In this document: piece by piece, positions 8,983-12,500 of the stretch | How the letters are laid out: every line of letters begins with the position of its first letter | Position numbering within the stretch: position 1 is the stretch's first letter | DNA from: Trachelipus rathkii | Taxonomy: Eukaryota; Arthropoda; Malacostraca; Isopoda; Trachelipodidae | Direction: 5' to 3' | NCBI GenBank assembly: GCA_015478945.1 | Contig: JABUQX010004458.1 | Coordinates: 1-12,500 of the forward strand | Length of the DNA stretch: 12,500 nt | Made by a program: the position numbers and the translations under genes | Notes under the pieces: model-generated | Told to the model about the DNA's origin: nothing | Databases searched by the model: none | What the model saw: the letters and a program-made list of their open reading frames with translations, nothing else

Positions 8983-9128
8983 CGGTTATAACTATTAAAT
9001 TATTTTACATATCTTACTTTTATAATCATTTCTTATAACGGCTAGGCCTAGGCTATATAACCCAGTAAAAAAAATTTATTTGGCTTTAAAACTTTTGTAA
9101 TTATTTAGACCAAAAAAAAAAATAAAAA
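8761..9128. other. Intergenic spacer between the two elements
   Basis: No gene is seen. The spacer holds moderately complex sequence (8761-8870), then AT-rich DNA, the (TA)n tract, the 10-base palindrome CTAGGCCTAG at 9042-9051 and an A-run near 9110-9121. An ATAACCC motif near 9057-9063 has the same orientation as those inside the foldback candidate, so that element may begin here rather than at 9129. Confidence 0.5.
8931..8979. repeat. (TA)n microsatellite
   Basis: About 24 uninterrupted TA dinucleotides. This is a perfect simple repeat, likely length-variable and able to form a cruciform. It separates the retroelement's 5' side from the foldback candidate. Confidence 0.97.
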
Positions 9129-9142
9129 TAACCCGCCGTTTG

Positions 9143-9178
9143 CAAATGTAGCCCACTTGTATGACAAAAATAACCCAT
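9143..9178 (+). repeat. Left 36-base inverted repeat arm
   Basis: This arm begins CAAATGTAGCCCACTTGTAT and contains two ATARCCC-type motifs 21 bases apart. It matches the reverse complement of 10662-10697 at 32 of 36 positions by eye. All four differences are transitions. Confidence 0.85.
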
Positions 9179-9300
9179 CCCCAAAAACCCTCTCTAGAGT
9201 GGCAATATGCTGTTATTAGTTATTAGAAGTATGTTACACGTTATTTTAATTAAATATAAATGAAAATAAAAAAAAAAAATTAATTAAAAAAAAAAAAAAG

Positions 9301-9334
9301 AAAAAAAAAAAAAAAAATTAAAAAAAACCCAAAA
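9301..9334 (+). repeat. Poly-A inner arm of the inverted structure
   Basis: A17, TT, A8, CCC and more A form an almost exact reverse complement of 10524-10568 (T4, GGG, T7, AA, T28). The interrupting TT and CCC in the same order show that this is a true inverted pair rather than two unrelated homopolymers. Confidence 0.7.
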
Positions 9335-9469
9335 AAAACATCAAATTTAAAACAAGAAAATCAAAATTTTAATTACCTTAAAATAAATGAATTATGTATG
9401 TTGTTGGAGCTGGTTAATTGTATGCAGACTTTTGTTTCTTTTACTTTCTAGCACCCCACCTGCGTTCGT

Positions 9470-10490
9470 GGGTACTTTCCAATGCTGGCCTACTTTCCTG
9501 AGGTACTTTCCAGCTACTTTCCTTATTTCACGTATATTCCTGAGCTGTTTTTCGTATAATGTCATTGCCTTTTAGACTATGATGTCATCCCTCATGTACG
9601 TTTGTGAGGCTCAGCTACTTTCCTGAGCTACTTTCATGTATGTTCCTGAGTGCTTATGTACTTTCATGAGATTTTTTAACCCACTGCCACCCCTACCACC
9701 CTATGTTCTATCCTTCAATACTATGACATCATCACTCAGCTACTTTCCAAGCTTTCCTACTTTCATGTACTTTCCTGAGCGTTTTTCATATGATGTCATC
9801 ACTTAGCTACTTTCCATGTTTCCAGCTACTTTCAATGCTTCTAGCTGTTTTCATGTACTTTCCTGAGCGTTTTCTGTATGATGTCATCACTCAGCTACTT
9901 TCCTGAGCGTTTTCTGTATGATGTCATCACTCAGCTACTTTCCTGAGCTACTTTCCATGTTTCCAGCTACTTTCCAAGCTACTTTCAATGCTTCTAGCTG
10001 TTTTCATGAATGTTCCTGAGTGCTCATGTACCTTCCTGAGCATTTTCCGTATGACGTCCTCACTCAGCTACTACTTTCCTGAACTACTTTCCATGTTTCC
10101 AGCTACTTTCCAAGCTACTTTCAATGCTTTTAGCTGTTTTCATGTACATTCTTGAGTGCTCATGTATTTTCCTGAGCGTTTTCAGTATGATGTCATCACT
10201 CAACTACTTTCCTGAGCTACTTTCCATGTTTCCAGCTACTTTCCAAGCTACTTTCCATGTTTCCAGCTACTTTCAATGCTTCTAGCTGTTTTCATGTACG
10301 TTCCTGAGTGCTCATGTACCTTCCTGAGCATTTTCCGTATGACGTCATCACTCAACTACTACTTTCCTGAGCTACTTTCCTAGCTACTTTCCATGTTTCC
10401 AGCTACTTTCATGAGTGTTTTTCATATGAAGTCATCACTGAGCTACTTTCATATACGTTCGTGAGGCTCATGTACATTCCTAGCTACTTT
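9470..10490 (+). repeat. Minisatellite with AGCTACTTTCC subunits and 40- to 150-base higher-order units
   Basis: The basic word AGCTACTTTCC recurs dozens of times, alternating with CCTGAGCGTTTTC-, ATGTTTCC- and CAATGCTTCTAGCTGTTTTCATG-type words. A palindromic TGATGTCA or close variant recurs at 9580, 9724, 9791, 9879, 9919, 10052, 10188, 10340 and 10427. The pair at 9879 and 9919 is exactly 40 bases apart within a perfect local duplication. Further on, spacings of about 133-152 bases mark a longer composite unit. No open frame of note crosses it. The limits are approximate, because the edge copies are degenerate. Confidence 0.9.
9862..9941 (+). repeat. Identical tandem pair of 40-base units
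   Basis: Two adjacent copies, each starting CCTGAGCGTTTTCTGTATGA, appear identical over 40 bases. This is the youngest-looking duplication in the minisatellite and suggests recent slippage or unequal exchange. Confidence 0.85.
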
Positions 10491-10523
10491 TTATGTGGGT
10501 TATTTTTGCATAACATTTTGCAC

Positions 10524-10537
10524 TTTTGGGTTTTTTT

Positions 10538-10568
<31 letters not shown>
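10524..10568 (-). repeat. Poly-T inner arm of the inverted structure
   Basis: TTTTGGG, then T7, AA and T28, mirrors the left arm at 9301-9334. The T28 run is longer than the left A17, probably through replication slippage. Confidence 0.7.
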
Positions 10569-10571
<3 letters not shown>

Positions 10572-10661
10572 CCCCACACTAAAAGATTAGAAAAAAGAAC
10601 CATATAGCATGTTGTTAGAAGCTATAGCGCATATACATGCACATTTTCAATTAATTTGGAA

Positions 10662-10697
10662 GTGGGCTATTTTTATCATACAAGTGGGCTATATTTG
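10662..10697 (-). repeat. Right 36-base inverted repeat arm
   Basis: This is the reverse-complement partner of 9143-9178. It contains GTGGGCTAT twice, 21 bases apart, and ends in ATATTTG. The transition-only differences fit ageing of an originally identical pair. Confidence 0.85.
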
Positions 10698-11029
10698 AGG
10701 TTCACTTTGGAAGGTATGTGTGTGTTGAAGGGTTGCATAAAATTTGATGAAATTTGCTGTGGGATGAGATGAAAGATGGGACTAACATAATTTAATTAAA
10801 TATTAACATAATTTACAGAGTTCTTAATGCAGCATTGGCTGCAAAAGTCCCAAAAATTCACTCCAAGTCCCTTTAAATTGTGTGAAAATTCTGAAAATTT
10901 TCAAAAATTTCCCAAAATTCAAAAAATCAACTTCGAACAATTATAACACCTTTTTTCACTCATACTCGATGGGATTAATAGGTGCACCAAATTTTTTGGT
11001 TCTACGCCTCATATATACTGAGATACAGA
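10698..11029. other. Unpaired segment of the right arm, no gene
   Basis: About 330 bases between the middle and outer right inverted repeats have no partner on the left. The sequence is AT-rich, with a run of ATTTTC/AAATTC words around 10880-10930, and then a more complex stretch (10955-11015). A 64-codon plus-strand frame here has no recognisable motif. Confidence 0.5.
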
Positions 11030-11080
11030 GTGGGCTATTTTTACGTAACCAAAACAGGCGGGTTACATTTAGGTAACAGT

Positions 11081-11240
11081 ACTATATATATATACTGTAT
11101 ATATCCTATGATTTAAAAAAAAATATATATATATTTTCTTTTTTTTTACTATATATATATATATTTGGATAAGCTATTATATATTATAATATATATAGTA
11201 TATTATTATATATATATATAATCATATATTATTATATATG
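11081..11240. repeat. AT-palindrome cluster
   Basis: Several (TA)n blocks and self-complementary words, such as TATATATACTGTATATA and TTATATATTATAATATATA, are packed together with A and T homopolymers. The block directly abuts the right end of the foldback candidate. It could extrude as hairpins. No gene is present. Confidence 0.8.
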
Positions 11241-12500
11241 ATGATTTTTAGTCTTGTACTGAACTTGTACTGGAACCTCCCGCCAAATTTAAAATATCCC
11301 AGATTTTCATTCAGATAGCACACTTCACACAAGTCACCTTTTGTGGCTATAATCAATTTGTGAAAACAAATGGATAAATTTTTTTATTTTGAGTGGAAAA
11401 ATTTTCATACAAAAAAAATACTTTTTCACTGCAACTGGAATTTCTCTCGCAAACAGTAGGAGAGGAAATGAGGAAGAAGAATATTTTTAATTTTTCTGCA
11501 AAAATTTTATTTGCAGTTGATAACTCGTCAGATGTAAGGGATTTTAGTATAGTAGAAAGAAACTTAATTAACGCATAAGCCTGCTCACATTCGTACAGGT
11601 GTACACCAAACTATCAGTATCTTGATATATGTTACATAAAGATATAATGACATATATGTAGAAATATATAAAATTCCCCTCTCCCTCCCCACAAAATATA
11701 TAAATTTCAATAAATATTTATATCAATATTTATTCTAGTAGCATTTCAGAACATTTTAAAAACATCTGTTGATAAGTAAATAAACAGACGACGAAATTTT
11801 ACAGTTATAATACAAGTCTCGTATAACTGCGTATAAACTAGAAATATCTGGTATGAAGCCCAATGAACCCGTCTATAGTATCTTTACTATTATAAAATCA
11901 ACCCCGTTATTACATACAAAAACTAGCCTCTGACAGCCTATCTTGAACAATTAAGAATCTAGAATATTCTATACTCTATGAATACACAAAAATAAATAAT
12001 AAAGTATTTTATACTATATAATTATATATATTCTTTATATATAATAATATAATTATTGTTCAAGCAATAAAAAAGTTATTAAAAAAATGTTAAAATATAT
12101 TTTTAACAATGTGAATGAAATATTGAAACAAGGATTCTATGTTTCAGAAACGCGAGGCTACAACAGATAATTTGATTACGTCACTACGTCCACAGATGCC
12201 GCATCCAATTAGAATTGAGCAAAAATCGTATATATATTACTTATAACAGGCGAGGATTGAACCCAAATGACAAATGGCTAATTTTTTATGAAAATATTAA
12301 AAAATATATTTTACTTACATAAGAAATATGAAAAAGAAATTATTTTACTTACAGTATTTGCATTTTACATACATACAAACAGTACCTGAAGACATTTCTA
12401 TAGTTCATACAAATATAATCCCAGATTAAATTTTTCTCAAAGACATCTAAATCTGCTCCGAGAATGATGGATCCGTTGAGGAATGGAAAAATATGATTCG
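11241..12500. other. Intergenic AT-rich DNA, no recognised gene
   Basis: Stops are dense in all frames, and the one 61-codon plus-strand frame (11393-11578) shows no family motif. Short AT-rich repeats recur near 11700-11750 and 12005-12060. The only feature of note is the tRNA T-arm-like string at 12249-12264, listed separately. Confidence 0.55.
12249..12264 (-). other. tRNA B-box-like string, possible SINE remnant
   Basis: The minus strand reads GGGTTCAATCCTCGCC, similar to the T-arm/B box of tRNA genes and of tRNA-derived SINEs. No A box, acceptor stem or anticodon arm can be folded from the flanks, so a functional tRNA is unlikely. A decayed SINE fragment is possible, and chance is not excluded. 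Confidence 0.25.

Larger units (their letters stand above)
9129..11064. mobile_element. Candidate foldback-like non-autonomous element with minisatellite core
   Basis: The region is organised symmetrically. TAACCCGCC with GTTT following opens the left side (9129-9141), and its reverse complement, AAACAGGCGGGTTA, closes the right (about 11052-11065). Inside are a 36-base inverted repeat with 32 matches (9143-9178 and 10662-10697) and then an A-rich arm mirrored by a T-rich arm (9301-9334 and 10524-10568). In the middle is a minisatellite of about 1 kb. The right arm is longer by about 330 bases between 10698 and 11029. There is no transposase frame, so any mobility would depend on another element. 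The layout resembles foldback elements or MITE-like elements with tandem-repeat cores. Target-site duplications are not clear, so the exact ends are uncertain. Alternatives are a locally inverted duplication or a structured satellite locus. Confidence 0.5.

Noticed and set aside
9042..9051. CTAGGCCTAG palindrome as a regulatory site
   Set aside because: It is short and solitary, with no gene nearby. I used it only as a weak hint about the organism.
9470..10490. CRISPR-like array
   Set aside because: There are no regular direct repeats of 23-50 bases separated by unique spacers. The intervening sequence is itself repetitive and the context is eukaryotic, so it is a minisatellite.
12249..12264. 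Functional tRNA gene
   Set aside because: Only a T-arm-like string is present. The upstream 60 bases cannot supply an A box or an anticodon arm.

Overview
This window looks like non-genic, AT-rich nuclear DNA from a eukaryote, most likely an invertebrate. There are no bacterial-type operons or ribosome binding sites. Long (TA)n tracts, poly-A/poly-T runs and a kilobase-scale minisatellite are present, and the only convincing coding sequence is a metazoan-type Ty3/gypsy retroelement. The short palindrome CTAGGCCTAG near 9042 and the simple-repeat load would fit an arthropod such as a decapod crustacean, but that is a weak inference. I recognise no host gene.

Layout: (a) 1-2860 is AT-rich DNA with no gene I recognise. 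(b) About 2860-8760, minus strand, is one decayed Ty3/gypsy (Metaviridae-like) LTR retrotransposon, read from high to low coordinates: possible leader/LTR remnant (8395-8760), an intact 542-codon gag with two zinc knuckles (8394-6766), protease (6778-6137), reverse transcriptase (6152 to about 4790), RNase H (about 4800-3985) and integrase (3968 to about 2860). Gag and protease are uninterrupted; the rest of pol is broken by at least five frame changes and several in-frame stops. No env gene and no convincing pair of LTRs were found. (c) 8931-8979 is a (TA)n microsatellite. (d) About 9129-11064 is a candidate foldback-like, non-autonomous element: a roughly 1 kb minisatellite flanked by nested inverted repeats, with an ATARCCC motif repeated in opposite orientations on the two sides. 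(e) 11081-12500 is AT-rich and palindrome-rich DNA with no gene.

In a working copy, Gag would form the particle, protease would cleave Gag-Pol, RT and RNase H would copy RNA into DNA, and integrase would insert the product. Gag and protease meet in a 13-base -1 overlap at a T5 run, as expected for -1 frameshifted Gag-Pol translation. The most original part of the window is the symmetric repeat structure at 9129-11064, which contains no transposase gene and matches no family I can name with confidence.
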